A DNA stretch of 60,210 nucleotides from Cladosporium sp. IMV 00045 (Eukaryota; Ascomycota; Dothideomycetes; Cladosporiales; Cladosporiaceae): contig MSJI02000790.1 of NCBI GenBank assembly GCA_001931905.2, positions 1 to 60,210 of the forward strand, written 5' to 3'. The notes under the pieces are model-generated. The model saw only the letters and a program-made list of their open reading frames with translations. It had not been told where the DNA came from and searched no databases. Both the position numbers and the translations under genes were made by a program. Shown here in pieces: positions 1-11,007 of the stretch (positions are counted from its first letter, which is position 1; the number at the start of each line of letters is the position of its first letter).

Positions 1-661
1 TTCCACTCCTCCTCGGACTCCTTGTCGGCACCCTTGCCCTGCTTGGGCGTGATCATGACCACACTCGTGGGCCTCTTGGTGCTGCCGGCAGCACCGAGCT
101 CGGCGCGGCTGGGAACGTAGATGTAGGGGATGTGGTGGTCCTCGCAGAGTACGGGGATGTGGCTAATGACGTCCATGGGGGAGATGTCGGCGGCGAGGAT
201 GACAATGCCGGGAGGGCCTTCCTTTCCAGGAACCGATTGAGGGGTCTTGCGGATGGCCTTCACGCACTCCTTGACACCGCGCTTGAGAGCCTTGTTCTTG
301 GCAGCTGCAGTATTCGTCAGTATATGTTGCATGGGTTGCTTTTCAAATCGTAGGCGCATCGCATACACTTCTTGACAGCCTTGAGAGTCTTCTTCTGCTG
401 CTTCTCATCCGCGAGCGGGTTGGCGAAAGGAACAAGAGCACCGAGGGGGACAGCAGCGCCAGCCTCCTCGTCATCGCCGTCCTTCGCCTCAACAGCGGCA
501 TCGACGGGCGGGTCCATCACAGCGTCACCGTCGGCGTCGACGGACTTGCGCTTCTTCTTCTTGTCCTTCTTTGCGGAGACATCCTCGACGTCCTCGTCCG
601 CCTTGCGCTTCTTGTCCTTCTTCTCCTTCTTCTCGCGAATGTCGTTCTCGGTCTTGGCCAT
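1..661 (-). CDS. NHP2: H/ACA snoRNP core protein Nhp2 (3' end beyond window)
   Basis: The product binds the kink-turn of H/ACA guide RNAs as part of the pseudouridylation and telomerase RNP in the nucleolus. Coding runs 661-367, then an intron at 366-305 (62 bp, GTATGC donor, CTGCAG acceptor), then 304 to the window edge. The first exon gives about 98 residues dominated by Lys/Asp/Glu runs (a nuclear/nucleolar tail) and reaches LKAVKK. The second exon continues with KNKALKRGVKECVKAIRK and GIVILAADISPMDVISHIP, the L7Ae/Nhp2 fold, and PYIYVPSRAELGAAG, which is Nhp2-like. I chose the ATG at 661 because it starts the charged tail (MAKTEND) and upstream in-frame sequence does not look coding. Only the last few codons are missing. 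The identification is strong; the splice joint (KK-S-AKNK) is inferred from frame and family pattern. Confidence 0.93.
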
Positions 662-1633
662 TGTTGCGGTCGTGTGTCGTGTGTGCGGTGTGAGGGTAAT
701 TGAGACGATAGCTTCGATTTGCGACTGGGCCTTTGCAAGACAGCTTCGAACTTTTTGCTTTGGCAGAGCAAATTCATCGGGCAAGCGAATTCAATCACTT
801 CGGGAAGGTGCACCGAAGCATGACTCGCGTGACACGTCCCTCAACTTCACTCACTCAATTCAGATGCTTGATACGGTTTACTTTGCCATCATTCAGCCAG
901 AGCCGATGATATTCAATTATCTGTGTGGACGTGGACGAGACTATCGTTGCGAATCTGTCATATGAGGCAATGAACTCATCTCACTTATTGATTCCGAGCA
1001 TCGCTTGTTATCACCGTCAGCATGCCTGCGGTAATCAACTGCATTGTAGAACCATCTCACACCTTTGAGGGCAGACCATCGAGATCTCCATTGCCAGCAT
1101 CACTCGAAAATAAGTGGTAAGCTAAGATTCTCGTAAGCCGCCTTGTGTCTAAATGATCTGTCGTGATGCCCATTCGATGACTTCGCCGCTGCTAGATTCA
1201 CTGGAAGATGGCGGGACCATATGATTTTACTTGTAAGGTCATGAAGCATGCGGTATTGACGTAAATGCTATCAGAAAGGCTCATCCCTCATTTCTGGTCG
1301 AGTACCGTCCCTCCATTACCATTCCCCCAGTACCATTCCTTCACTTCGAAGCGCAGAAGCAAGTCAGCTCCAATTTTTCTCCGTTGAGGAGTAGCCGCCT
1401 GCTATACCAGTGAAACTGTCTGCATGCTCACTTCATTTGGACTCAGTCGAGACCTTGCTCATGTCACATGTGCTTTTGAACGCCATGTGACCGCACTGGG
1501 CTTGCCATGCTCTCTTCCTATAAATGCCATTCTCTCACCCAGCACACAACAACACAAAACAACAAACCACATATCCACACACATTCAACCTTTTCAGCAT
1601 TCTCACACTCGACCAAACATCTTCAAGTCGACC
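662..1633. other. intergenic, upstream of both NHP2 and the F-box-like pseudogene
   Basis: Divergent promoter space of about 970 bp. I see no convincing coding frame. The one clear site is a TATA-like box listed separately. The part next to NHP2 (662-800) is probably its 5' UTR and promoter. Confidence 0.6.
1519..1525 (+). promoter_or_regulatory. TATA-like box of the F-box-like pseudogene
   Basis: TATAAAT lies 115 bp before the ATG at 1634 and is followed by a C/A-rich leader (CACACAACAACAC...) of the kind common in fungal 5' UTRs. Position and leader type support a promoter role. There is no expression evidence. Confidence 0.45.
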
Positions 1634-2485
1634 ATGGCTACCAATCAACCACCACAAGCCTCGCTGACGGGTATTCCCCCGGAGCTGAGAAACATCATCT
1701 ACAACCTGGTCGCCGACGACATCAAAGAAGCCAACATCATTGGCCGCAAACTCAAGAATTCTTCCAGACCGATTGCTGCCGGCAATGCGCAGACTCATTT
1801 TTGAAACGCTGTTGCCAAACACCCACTTGGCCAAACCTGCAAAATGCTTCGCCAGGAATTTGGCTCCATTCACCAGCATCGAGTCATCATCACAGGAGTC
1901 GATCGCTACTGGCTCGATCTCGAGAACTTTGATCTAGATCCCATGGGCACCTTGGCAAATGTGATCCGTCACATGCCCACACTTCTTGCACTTCTGCGTG
2001 ACGCGCGCATCCTTCGCGTCCGTCTCTGTATCGGAAAGGGTGCTGTTCAATCTGTTGAGACGTTCCAACAACAGTCAAGGACCCCAAACAGACTAAGTAA
2101 TGGTCATCAAGAGCTCCAGAGTGTTCTGAACCATCCAAAGCTCCCACTTGAAGAGCTGAAGATCATGTTCAGGACAATGTCCATGTCACGCGCGCAAAGA
2201 AGGTCCGGCATCACGCACGCTGACTACGGAAAAGTAATGTCCACAGCGACGGTGGCCATTATGCGGCTGGGGATGGTGTATATACACAGGGACGCCTCAT
2301 ACGAGCAAGATCACAATATGTTATCTCGACTACCTTGGCATCTCAGGGAACGACATCGTGAATTTTATAGAGAACAACGAAGAGCGCGCGAGCGAAAAGC
2401 TTCCGGCGGACACCAAAGAACATTGCTGTTACAACTGCAAAGCAAATTAAGGCAGTTTGCTCCCAGACCAGCCGGAAGCCCATGA
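1634..2485 (+). pseudogene. F-box-like protein gene with in-frame TGA
   Basis: The frame from the well-placed ATG (GACCATGG) begins MATNQPPQASLTGIPPELRNI, the short F-box-like motif of large ascomycete families. It runs 56 codons to a TGA at 1802-1804. The same frame then continues open for 227 codons and holds residues that match the downstream neighbour at 3103-4002: QTCKMLRQEFGSI against MTCRQMHHDYGAI, and ENFDLD against SNFDLD. The stop therefore sits inside the conserved part, at a Glu of the paralogue. No GT-AG intron of reasonable size removes the TGA without also removing conserved residues. I therefore call a nonsense-mutated copy of 283 codons. A sequencing error, or use of only the short N-terminal peptide, cannot be excluded. 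The substrate of the family is unknown. Confidence 0.65.
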
Positions 2486-3102
2486 GTTGGAGACTGTTGA
2501 CAAGTCCCTGAATGGAGCTTGGTCGGGTCAGCGAAGCTCAAAAAGGCACGCAGAGCAACAATCTCTGTGACTCGAACTTCAGCTCGACCTCTGCTTGAAG
2601 CATTCAGTGTCAGACGGTCGAGACAGGATGTCTTTGGAAGGCGTTTTGGAATTCCAGCGGTTTGTCAGTGGCTCTGTGGGCTCTTCTCTTATCTTTCTTG
2701 CTCTCATCATACTGATTTTCTTGAGAGGCGTGGAATTGAGATATCGACCAATCTACCAAAGAATGCTTGTATCGTTTCTTCTCTTCTAGCGGGTTGCAGC
2801 CGATTGAAAATATGATAATCATACTCATGAATTCAACTAAAATGCAATGTCTGCAGGTGAACTTCCATTGACGCGTTCCCAATTTTGCAACGTATAGGAG
2901 CAGCTCTCACACCTCTGATCTATCCAGATCATCAACGTCAATGAGTTCACATGACAACAAACCATGCTTCCATTCACATGCAAACGTACGTCTGCTTTCA
3001 CATTATTCAAGAAAGATGCTTCCACTCACTACCTGTTTCAACATCTACTGAAACATCACAAGAGTGAATTCGTCACGGCTGATCTTGACCTGGCCAAAGG
3101 CG
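2486..3102. other. intergenic between the F-box-like paralogues
   Basis: About 600 bp with only short, non-homologous reading frames. Likely the 3' end of the pseudogene plus the promoter of the next gene. No repeat or motif was recognised. Confidence 0.5.
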
Positions 3103-4002
3103 ATGACCATACGAAGCATACCACTTGAGCTAAAAACCACGAGCAACAAGACGTACGAGTACTCTGTGGCCACCGAGGACAAATACACCAGCTCCAACAA
3201 GAAGCCTCTCACAATGCAGACTCACGGGGAGGACGGAGGAAGCACACATGAGCAGTCCGAGTCCATCACTCTTGACCCTACGCCCACTGTGACATCGACA
3301 CGTCCAGCAGAGCCAACATTGCAGGGCATACCGGCCGAGCTGCGCAACAAGATCTTCGAATATTCCTATCCCATTGAGAAGCGTGTCATTATCGGCTGGA
3401 AGTTCCTCAAGGCGCACGCCAACTCCCAGGGTGGCAACGGCACCCTACGCCAGCAATTCGAATCTGCAGCCATCTCAAACCCGCTGAGCATGACCTGCCG
3501 CCAAATGCATCATGACTATGGCGCCATCGACACCTCAACCAGCGTTCCGGCGTATGAGCTGGTCGTCAGCAACTTCGACCTCGACCAGATCGACCTCTTC
3601 CTCCGTGCGATCCAAGAGAGTGGCATCAGCAAAGAACAAGTATCCTTCCGTCCACAGATCGACAATAACATTGCCTACTCGGCGTGCATATTCCGCGATA
3701 CCGTGAAAAAGGGAAGTTCCTGGTTCGATAACCAAGAGCTCCGGCAGCGTTACGATCGATTCTTCCGGGATTTTCGATCATTCTACGTTCCCTTCAGCGT
3801 GCGAGTGAAGTATCGTTCTTCGCTGGGAGATGTCGACTGGATCAAGACGGCAACACAGGAACAGTTGCAAGAAGCGGACGAAGTCTTCGAAGGATTCGTG
3901 CGAGACCACTACCATGTGCGAGAGACTATGCTGTTCCAGTGGGTCCTGCGTTTCCTGAAGATGAGCAACCCGTCACGGCCGCAGTCACGGCTGATGTATT
4001 GA
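3103..4002 (+). CDS. F-box-like domain protein, intact paralogue
   Basis: A single-exon protein of 299 residues from the ATG at 3103. A second ATG at 3214 (MQTHGEDGG) is also possible and would give 262 residues. The first 65-70 residues are polar and low in complexity. The motif LQGIPAELRNKIFEYSYP follows, the F-box-like signature seen in many Dothideomycete proteins, then TCRQMHHDY and SNFDLDQIDLFL. F-box proteins usually link a substrate to an SCF ubiquitin ligase, but for this divergent family that role is only presumed, and no substrate-binding repeat is visible. It lies 0.6 kb downstream of a broken paralogue in the same orientation, so the pair looks like an old tandem duplication. I am sure it is coding and less sure of the start. 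Confidence 0.75.
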   Translation: MTIRSIPLELKTTSNKTYEYSVATEDKYTSSNKKPLTMQTHGEDGGSTHEQSESITLDPTPTVTSTRPAEPTLQGIPAELRNKIFEYSYPIEKRVIIGWKFLKAHANSQGGNGTLRQQFESAAISNPLSMTCRQMHHDYGAIDTSTSVPAYELVVSNFDLDQIDLFLRAIQESGISKEQVSFRPQIDNNIAYSACIFRDTVKKGSSWFDNQELRQRYDRFFRDFRSFYVPFSVRVKYRSSLGDVDWIKTATQEQLQEADEVFEGFVRDHYHVRETMLFQWVLRFLKMSNPSRPQSRLMY

Positions 4003-4466
4003 CGATTAGGGCGGACTCGTACTTGAGGAGGTCGTATGCTACAAAGACGCTCCTGCGACAGGCGGAAAACAATACTGTTCAATTAGGTCAAGGCTTTCCT
4101 GAAGAGGAATACCTAAGCAGACAAAGTTTTAAGTCCTAAAAATTGAGTCAAGTTGCCGGAAAACTCAGAAACAACATCAATATCGTCCAGCAAGTCAGCA
4201 CCGACCACGAAAAACTAGTGTCAAGATGAGCGCAGGGTCAAATCGAAAGAAAGTTGTACGCTCAATTATCAAGTCTAATTGATAGCGGCATGTTCGACGG
4301 CGCCAGGATTGACGACTCCTGCATCAAGCGTGGCCCAAGGAGTCAATCGGCGTTTTCGCTCACGCTGAAGAATGAACAAATCAGCCTCTTGATCGAGACG
4401 CCCAGATACCGCCAACGTGAGAATGGGGGTATGCGAATCACAAAATACAAATAATCAAATACAAAA
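4003..4466. other. convergent intergenic region
   Basis: The 3' regions of the F-box-like gene and the peroxin gene meet here. Short frames occur but none has recognisable content. Confidence 0.5.
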
Positions 4467-5969
4467 TCAGTAATCGGCCGGACTTGCCTTAATGATCACC
4501 CGTTCCACATCCCTCACCCATCGCCTGCGCCTCCATAGCCCTTTCTTATCCATACCCGTACCCTCTTCCCATCCGCTTTTCGGCAGACTCTTCGCTCTTT
4601 GCTTCTTCGGAGTGCCGCTGATACTCGAGAGTTCCACGTCCTCGATGGGGATGTCGTAGACCCAGCGTTCGCCTTCAGTTTCGATTTCGACACCAGTGAT
4701 CATCCGTCGCTCCACCCATTCCCTACTATAGAGGTCTAAAGTCCATTTCTTATCCTTCCAAATCCAGCCTGCGGGAGCTCGGACTTCCTCGAAGAACTGT
4801 GTCCCTTTCGCTCTGGCGCCTGCTATGCGCGAGGGGGAAAGTGGGTCGTACGGGGAAGGGGAGAAGAGCCATGACTCCCACGTTCCAGACGACTCGTGGT
4901 GTTTCTGCAGCTCGAAGACTTCCACCTGGCGAATCTCGGCTGGCTCGTCTAAGATGATGTCGTGCTCGATCCAGTCGCGGATCCAACCCTGTAGGCCTTT
5001 GAACATGTGACTGACTTGCTGCAGGTTCTCGGTGGACAGGATGATTGTTTGCGCTCTTGGATGGCAAGATACGATTGCTGCCCAACCAGCCAAAAGCGCC
5101 ACCGCTCGCCACGGCATGAGGTGACTGGATATGAACGCGGCGATCGATATTACAAAGATAACCAGAAAGAGTTCGGAGCTCACGCCCTCGTCGCTAAAGT
5201 TCGTATATGGTGTGATGTAATCGTTCGCGGCATCGTGCATCCGGGAGAAGTCCTCCATGCAGTTCTGCAAGTCGCGCATATTCCGGAAGAAGTCTTTACT
5301 CAAATCAGGAGCGGGCTTGACTCGAGATGGAGGTGCGATGGGAGGCCCAAAATGTCTCGATTCCAGTCTGAGATCGTTCTCGGCGGCGGGGTGTCGAGCC
5401 AGAAAGGAAGGTAGCATAACGAAGAAGAGGGTCGCAACCAAAGGAATCAGAGGGAGAAGCTCCGGATCCAGGCATACGAGTGTGTATATTGCCAGGAAAC
5501 TCAGGGTCGCCGTAGGCTGCTTCCAGGTGAACAGACGGATGACGCGGTTCTGGAAAACGAAGACAATACCAATCCTCGCATTGAAGCGACGAAAGTTCCC
5601 ACTCATCAAGCCGACACTGAAATTTGGCCTGTCCACATATTGCCTGCTCCTTCTATCTTTTGCCTTTTGATTCTCCTCTGCGGCCAGGTCTTCGTTCTCG
5701 CTCAGCTCTTCAGGTGGGATGATCTGCGCCATAAGCCCGTTGAACAAACGCTCTTGTATACTCGGGGAATACTGTGAGCCATGGTCCACAATACGCTCTT
5801 TGACCTTGGAAGCATGCTCTTTCATGCGCTCGCGGCGACTTCCTGATTTGAGTTGCAGGGGGTCCTGGTCGGAGAGGTCGGCGCTGTTGTATGAGGTGCG
5901 AGAGGGAATGCGGATGACTGGGATAGACTCGTCGCGGTTGACGATGGCTTCGCCGTCAGAGTCCTCCAT
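4467..5969 (-). CDS. peroxisomal membrane peroxin with dysferlin-type domain (Pex24/Pex28-32 family)
   Basis: Single exon, 500 residues, starting at MEDSDGEAIV; the frame stays open upstream but that part lacks the polar N-terminus typical of the family. Residues 1-120 are charged and cytosolic. Residues 150-195 form a hydrophobic hairpin (LFTWKQPTATLSF ... LPSFLARHP), and a second hydrophobic pair lies at about 265-305. From about 345 a dysferlin-like domain follows: VEVFELQKH, SWLFSPSPYDPLS, then GWIWKDKKWTLD, ERWVYD and GLWRRRRWVRDVERV, the Trp/Arg pattern of DysF repeats. Family members sit in the peroxisome or ER-contact membrane and set peroxisome size and number. The gene is divergent from the helicase at 6284 with 314 bp between the start codons. 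The exact yeast orthologue (Pex28 to Pex32) cannot be decided by eye. Confidence 0.85.
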   Translation of the reverse strand: MEDSDGEAIVNRDESIPVIRIPSRTSYNSADLSDQDPLQLKSGSRRERMKEHASKVKERIVDHGSQYSPSIQERLFNGLMAQIIPPEELSENEDLAAEENQKAKDRRSRQYVDRPNFSVGLMSGNFRRFNARIGIVFVFQNRVIRLFTWKQPTATLSFLAIYTLVCLDPELLPLIPLVATLFFVMLPSFLARHPAAENDLRLESRHFGPPIAPPSRVKPAPDLSKDFFRNMRDLQNCMEDFSRMHDAANDYITPYTNFSDEGVSSELFLVIFVISIAAFISSHLMPWRAVALLAGWAAIVSCHPRAQTIILSTENLQQVSHMFKGLQGWIRDWIEHDIILDEPAEIRQVEVFELQKHHESSGTWESWLFSPSPYDPLSPSRIAGARAKGTQFFEEVRAPAGWIWKDKKWTLDLYSREWVERRMITGVEIETEGERWVYDIPIEDVELSSISGTPKKQRAKSLPKSGWEEGTGMDKKGLWRRRRWVRDVERVIIKASPADY

Positions 5970-6283
5970 CGTGTTGTGTGGATTGTGCTGCGAGCACAGC
6001 GTGGGTGTTGCTCTCACATGGCCTGGCGAGTGGTATGCGAGGTGGTGCTTGGTGCCGCGGTGAATGGAGGAGGGAAGCCAGCCAGCCAGAGAGCATGAGG
6101 TCACTCGGACGATGGGCAAACATGTGAACTTTACCACCCCCCACCACCGCACGTCATATTGACCCGTGAAGAAGAGAAATGATCTCCATTTTCTTTACAT
6201 TCATGTGCGAGAAGGAAAACAATCTCTCCTTTCTTTATTTCACCTTGTAGTTGATTGAAGGAACTTTTCAGCAATCGACAAAC
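5970..6283. promoter_or_regulatory. divergent promoter, peroxin / Hcs1-like helicase
   Basis: The 314 bp between two opposed start codons must hold both promoters and both 5' UTRs. The part next to the helicase is C/T-rich (CTCTCCTTTCTTTATTTCACC at 6223-6243). No specific factor site was recognised. Confidence 0.5.
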
Positions 6284-8525
6284 ATGTCTCCTACAGACAT
6301 CCCTACCTTCGCCGCCTCGCAGCTCTCACTTCTGGATGTGGAACATGGCGCTGAGATTGAAGAGACGGCCATCCTCACTTCTGCCCACGCTCCTATAGTC
6401 CTACAACGAGCAGGTCTTGCGCTTCTGAACCTCCACATAGCAAACCAACGCACTGGTTTCGCTGGCAGGACACAACTGGAGCTGGCACTCGACCCAGCTA
6501 TCACCAGTGGTGACCTTCCCGAACATGGCCTACGCTCAGGAGATCTCTGCGCCGTGGCCGAGCAGCCCAAAGGTAGCGAGAAGAAGCGTGATCGCGAGGT
6601 GATTGAAGCGAAGAAAGTCACCGGTGTAGTGCAGCGTGTGCGACGCGAGGACATCTCCGTCGCCCTGGACAAGGAAGATGCAGAAATACCCTCAGGCGGG
6701 AAACTCTGGCTGTATGTGCTGCAGCCCGCAATAGAAAGCCTCTCGAGAATTGAGAGTAGGGGAACAGGTAGGCTGATAGATAGGTCTTTCCATTATAGTG
6801 TCAAACTCGCCAACGAGACAACCCACAAACGCCTCACCCAGACCATGAACCGCTTGCAGAAACTCACGCCCTCCTCCACCTCTTCTTTGACCCAAGTCCT
6901 CTTCAACCAAGCAACTCCCACTCCCATATCCCCCTCAGATCTATCTGCACCCATAAAGTACACCAACGATTCGCTCAACACCTCCCAGAAAGCCGCGATC
7001 CAACACGCGCTCGCCTCACGCGAAATCTCACTCATCCATGGCCCACCCGGGACCGGCAAAACGCACACACTCATAGAGCTGATACTGCAACTGGTCTCAC
7101 GCGGCTCGCGCATCCTCGTCTGCGGCCCATCCAACATTTCCGTCGACAACATCGTCGAACGACTCGCACCCCACAAAGTGCCCATGGTCCGCCTCGGCCA
7201 CCCGGCGCGCTTGCTGCCAGGCGTATTGGACCACAGTCTCGACGTCCTTTCGCAAAGTAGCGACGCGGCGAGCATTGTCAAAGACATCCGGGATGAGATG
7301 GACAGAAAGCAGGCGTCCGTGCGGAAGACCAAGAGCGGCAAGGAACGCAAGGAAATTTGGAGCGAGATGAGAGATTTGAGAAAGGAATTCAGGCAGCGCG
7401 AAAACCGCGTTGTCGCGGAGCTACTGGGAGGGAGTAAAGTTGTTCTGGCGACTTTGCATGGCTCGGGAGGCAATCTGATCAAAGATGAGAACTTTGACGT
7501 TGTCATTATCGACGAGGCAAGTCAAGCTTTGGAAGCACAGTGCTGGATTCCCGTCATGGGCGTGAAGGGAGTGCAGAAGTTGATTCTTGCTGGCGACCAT
7601 CTCCAATTGCCTCCCACGATCAAGAGCTCGAATATGAAGCATGGAGCAGGCGCAGCGGTAGCGCAGGGTTTGGTCAAGAAGATGGAAGGGCTAGAGGTGG
7701 ATGGGAAGAAGAGCGAGGACGATGTAAAGCTGGAGACAACGATGTTCGACCGCCTTTTGAAATTATACGGCGACAGCATCAAGCGTATGTTGACGACGCA
7801 ATACCGCATGCACGAAGACATCAACGCCTTCCCTTCGGCAGCTCTATACGACAACGAGCTCGTCTCCGCTGAAGCAGTCAAGACTCGTTTGCTCACAGAT
7901 CTGCCGTACGAAGTCGAGGAGACGGACGACACGAGCGTGCCGCTGGTATATTACGACACTCAAGGCGGCGACTTTCCAGAGCAGATTGAAGATGACGAGG
8001 GTGGTGCCAAGGGCAAGTCTGCTCTTTTGGCTGATAGCAAGATCAACGAGAATGAAGCCGCGCTTGTGCGGGTGCATGTGAGCAAGCTGGTTGCTGCTGG
8101 TGTGAGGGAGGAGGATATTGCGGTCATTACGCCTTACAATGGGCAGCTTGGCGTGGTGCGTGATCAGATGAAAGAGAAGTTCCCCAACGTCGAGATGGGG
8201 AGTGTGGATGGCTTTCAAGGGCGAGAGAAGGAGGCCGTGGTCGTGAGTTTGGTGAGGAGTAATGCAGAGCATGAGGTGGGATTTTTGGCTGAGAAGAGAC
8301 GGTTGAACGGTAAGCTTCTTTGAGGATGTTTCCATTTCTTCGATAAAGATGCGAAAAGCTGACATATGTCCTGCAGTTGCGATGACCCGCCCTAGACGCC
8401 ACCTTTGCGTGATCGGCGACTCGGAGACTGTGAGCAGGGGCTCCAAGTTTCTCAAGGAATGGATGGCTTTCCTGGAGGACAAAGCAGACCTTCGATATCC
8501 GGATCTGGCAGAGTTGCAGGGCTGA
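6284..8525 (+). CDS. SF1B DNA/RNA helicase, Hcs1/SMUBP2-like
   Basis: Two exons, 6284-8309 and 8377-8525, with a 67-bp intron (GTAAGC ... CTGCAG), give 724 residues. The intron interrupts helicase motif VI: exon 1 ends RRLN and exon 2 restores VAMTRPRRHLCVIGD, which fixes the splice joint. Other Upf1-like motifs in order are GPPGTGKT (Walker A, about residue 252), IIDEASQA (motif II, about 407), LAGDHLQLPPT (III), TTQYRMHE (IV) and SVDGFQGREKE (V). Relatives include yeast Hcs1, a helicase associated with DNA polymerase alpha, and mammalian IGHMBP2. No R3H or zinc-finger extension follows, which fits the Hcs1 subtype. It is an ATP-driven 5'-3' helicase by family; its cellular role in filamentous fungi is inferred. 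Confidence 0.9.
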
Positions 8526-8828
8526 TCTCTGCCCCTGTTCAGAGCACGTTCACGAACATAGACGCTGGAATACGATACAAACGGGACTGGTTTGGTCAGA
8601 CAAGCCCGGCATAGCTGCTTCGCCCAAAATTGAAATCCTGCCGAGAAGATGTCGACAATATACGTTCCGTCGGCACACATGTCTAGAAAGGAACCGGGCT
8701 CAGCCTGTCTTCGGATGTCTTAGTCGTTCATGTTGTTCCTTGCAAGACAGGGAGGGCCTTTCAACAAAACTACATAATTTTCACAGTTCGCAAATCTTCC
8801 ACGAATCCGCAGATATTTCTACGGATTA
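8526..8828. other. intergenic between helicase and tRNA-Thr
   Basis: 302 bp containing the helicase 3' region and the upstream flank of the tRNA. Nothing else was recognised; tRNA promoters are internal. Confidence 0.5.
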
Positions 8829-8901
8829 GCCCTGATAGCTCAGTTGGTAGAGCGCGTCACTAGTAATGACGAGGTCGCCGGTTCGACTCCGTCTTAGGGC
8901 A
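8829..8901 (+). tRNA. tRNA-Thr (anticodon AGU)
   Basis: A 73-nt cloverleaf with no intron. The acceptor stem is GCCCTGA with TTAGGGC (one G-T pair) and discriminator A. The D arm is GCTC-AGTTGGTA-GAGC, the anticodon arm CGTCA-CTAGTAA-TGACG, and the T arm GCCGG-TTCGACT-CCGTC. The anticodon AGT is read as inosine-GU for threonine ACU/ACC/ACA. The box A (TAGCTCAGTTGG) and box B (GGTTCGACTCC) promoters are intact. The T stem has one C-U mismatch (GCCGG against CCGTC), which may lower stability slightly. A chance match is very unlikely. Confidence 0.95.
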
Positions 8902-9581
8902 TCATTCTTTTGCCCACCGTCTGTCCGCGCTGGGAAGGTCCTCATCATCCTTCTTTGACCACAGGAGGCCGTCCGAGGAATAGCGCCGACCGCGGCTGGT
9001 GATCGCGTTTTGCCCCGGACTTGTGCGGTGGTACACCGGACGACATGTCGGCTTTGTCAGCTGTTGGCGGTGGAAGAAAGCATTCTTTATCCCCGTGAAC
9101 AAGCATATCATCACCATGTAATCGCAAGAGACTACAGTTATGCTAAAAGTGCACAAAACCTCAACTGAGGAATAGCACTATCACCCGGAGGGCATACGGA
9201 CATAACTCGTTCGACACAAAAAATCTCAATCGACAAGACCCTGATGAGATGCCTCGGCCGTGCCTGGAATTGCCGGGGTCTGCTCTCATCCAACGAGATC
9301 CGCTATGCCGCCACGTCTTCATAGATCGAGCTTACAAGGATGACATCAAGTGCCGAATGGCGACCTGACCCTCACCGACAAGGCGTTCAGCGCTGAATTT
9401 CTAAGCAGTGGCTAGAAGCGTGAAGAACGCCTGACGTGCCTTTACTGCTAGGTAGATTGGTAATGTAAGTATTGCGTGTCGTTTTCCTTCCACCATTGTT
9501 CTTTTCAAAGCCATAGGCCATCTTCTTTACCCATACTCTCTTTCTTCACTGCACTTTCTGTCAAAAAAAGTACATCTCACA
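8902..9581. other. intergenic, promoter of the flavin oxidoreductase gene
   Basis: 680 bp without a coding frame of any quality. The last 100 bp are C/T-rich and probably the 5' UTR of the next gene. Confidence 0.5.
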
Positions 9582-11007
9582 ATGTCCGCATCCTCCACCC
9601 GCTACGACTCCGAGAAGGTCGACCCAGCGCCTCTGGGCCAGCCTCTGCACTTCGAGTTCGCCAACCGCGATGCACCCAACAGGTTCCTCAAGGGCGCCAT
9701 GACCGAGCGTATCTCATCATGGGACCCCAACAACCTCGAGGCCCGCGGTGTCCCCAGCAAGAACCTCCACAACGTCTACAAGCGCTGGGGCGAGGGAGGT
9801 ATTGGCAACATCCTCACCGGCAACATCATGTTCGAGTACGACCACCTGGAAGCGATGGGCAACCCCATCATCCCCGTCGGCGCCCCATTCGAGGGCGAGC
9901 GCTTCGAGTCTTTCAAAGAGATGGCTCGCCAGGGCAAGCTGCAGGGCAACCTGATGGTCGGCCAGGTCAGCCACCCGGGCCGCCAGGTCGAGGCACGCAT
10001 CCAGAAGAACCCCATCAGCGCCTCCGATGTGCACCTCGACAAGGACGTCATGGGCATGAAGTTCGCCAAGCCCCGCGCAGCCACTGAGAGCGACATTGCC
10101 CGTGTCATTGAGGGTTGGGCCCATGCCGCCGAGTACCTGGAGAAGGCCGGCTACGATGGTATCCAGCTCCACGGCGCTCACGGTTACCTGCTTGCCCAGT
10201 TTCTGTCACCTACCACGAACCTTAGGACGGACAAGTACGGTGGCAGCTTGGAGAACAGGGCACGTTTGATCGTTGAGATCGCACAGGAGGTGCGCCGCCG
10301 CACGAGCCCGAGTTTCATTCTGGGTATCAAGATGAACTCGGTCGAGTTCCAGGACAAGGGTTTCCAGCCTGAGGAGGCCAAGCAGCTGGCAGCTATTCTT
10401 GAGGAGAACAAGTTCGACTTCATCGAGCTGTCTGGTGGCACTTACGGTAAGTTATCCTGAAATTTTGATACTCGTCTCCCAACCGTATGAGAATCATGAC
10501 CGCTAACGCAATGAATCAACAGAGGCCCTCGCCTTCGGCCACAAGCGCGAATCCTCCAAGAAGCGCGAAGCTTTCTTCCTCGAGTTCGCCGACACCATCA
10601 CACCCGCCCTCTCCAAGACGAAGGTGTACGTGACCGGTGGCTTCAAGACCGTAGGCGCCATGGTGCACGCTCTCAAGACCGTGGACGGCGTCGGCCTCGC
10701 GCGCCCCGTCTGCCAGGAACCGCGCCTGTGCAAGGACATCCTGAGCGGCCGCGTCACGGGCGCCATCCAGATGCAGATGGACGACAACGACTTCGGCATC
10801 ACGAACGTGGCGGCCGGCACGCAGATTCGCCAGATGGGCAAGGACCAGGAGCCGATCGATCTGAGCAAGTCGGAGAACCTGGAAGCGTTCAAGAAGGACA
10901 TGGGCACTTGGTTCCAGGGCCTCAGCACCGATGAGAAGCTGGAGAAGTACGGTTATATCGATCTGGAGACCGCGCAGGCTGTGCCGTACGGTGTTGTTGC
11001 CGCTTAG
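9582..11007 (+). CDS. old yellow enzyme family NADH:flavin oxidoreductase
   Basis: Exons 9582-10446 and 10523-11007 are joined by a 76-bp intron (GTAAGT ... AACAG) and give 449 residues; the joint restores SGGTYEALAFGHKRE. The protein is a TIM-barrel FMN enzyme: RFLKGAMTERI near the N-terminus, VSHPGRQ, then LHGAHGYLLAQFLSP with His197/His200 in the position of the substrate-binding pair, and KYGGSLENRARL. A C-terminal VTGGFKTV and the GVGLARPVCQEP segment bind FMN phosphate in relatives. Such enzymes reduce alpha,beta-unsaturated carbonyl compounds with NAD(P)H; the natural substrate is unknown. Codon use is strongly C-ending, suggesting high expression. It resembles the bacterial NADH-oxidase-like branch more than yeast OYE. 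No targeting signal is seen. Confidence 0.9.

Noticed and set aside
1700..1860. An intron that would remove the TGA of the F-box-like gene
   Set aside because: The only GT-AG pairs that span it would also delete residues conserved with the paralogue.
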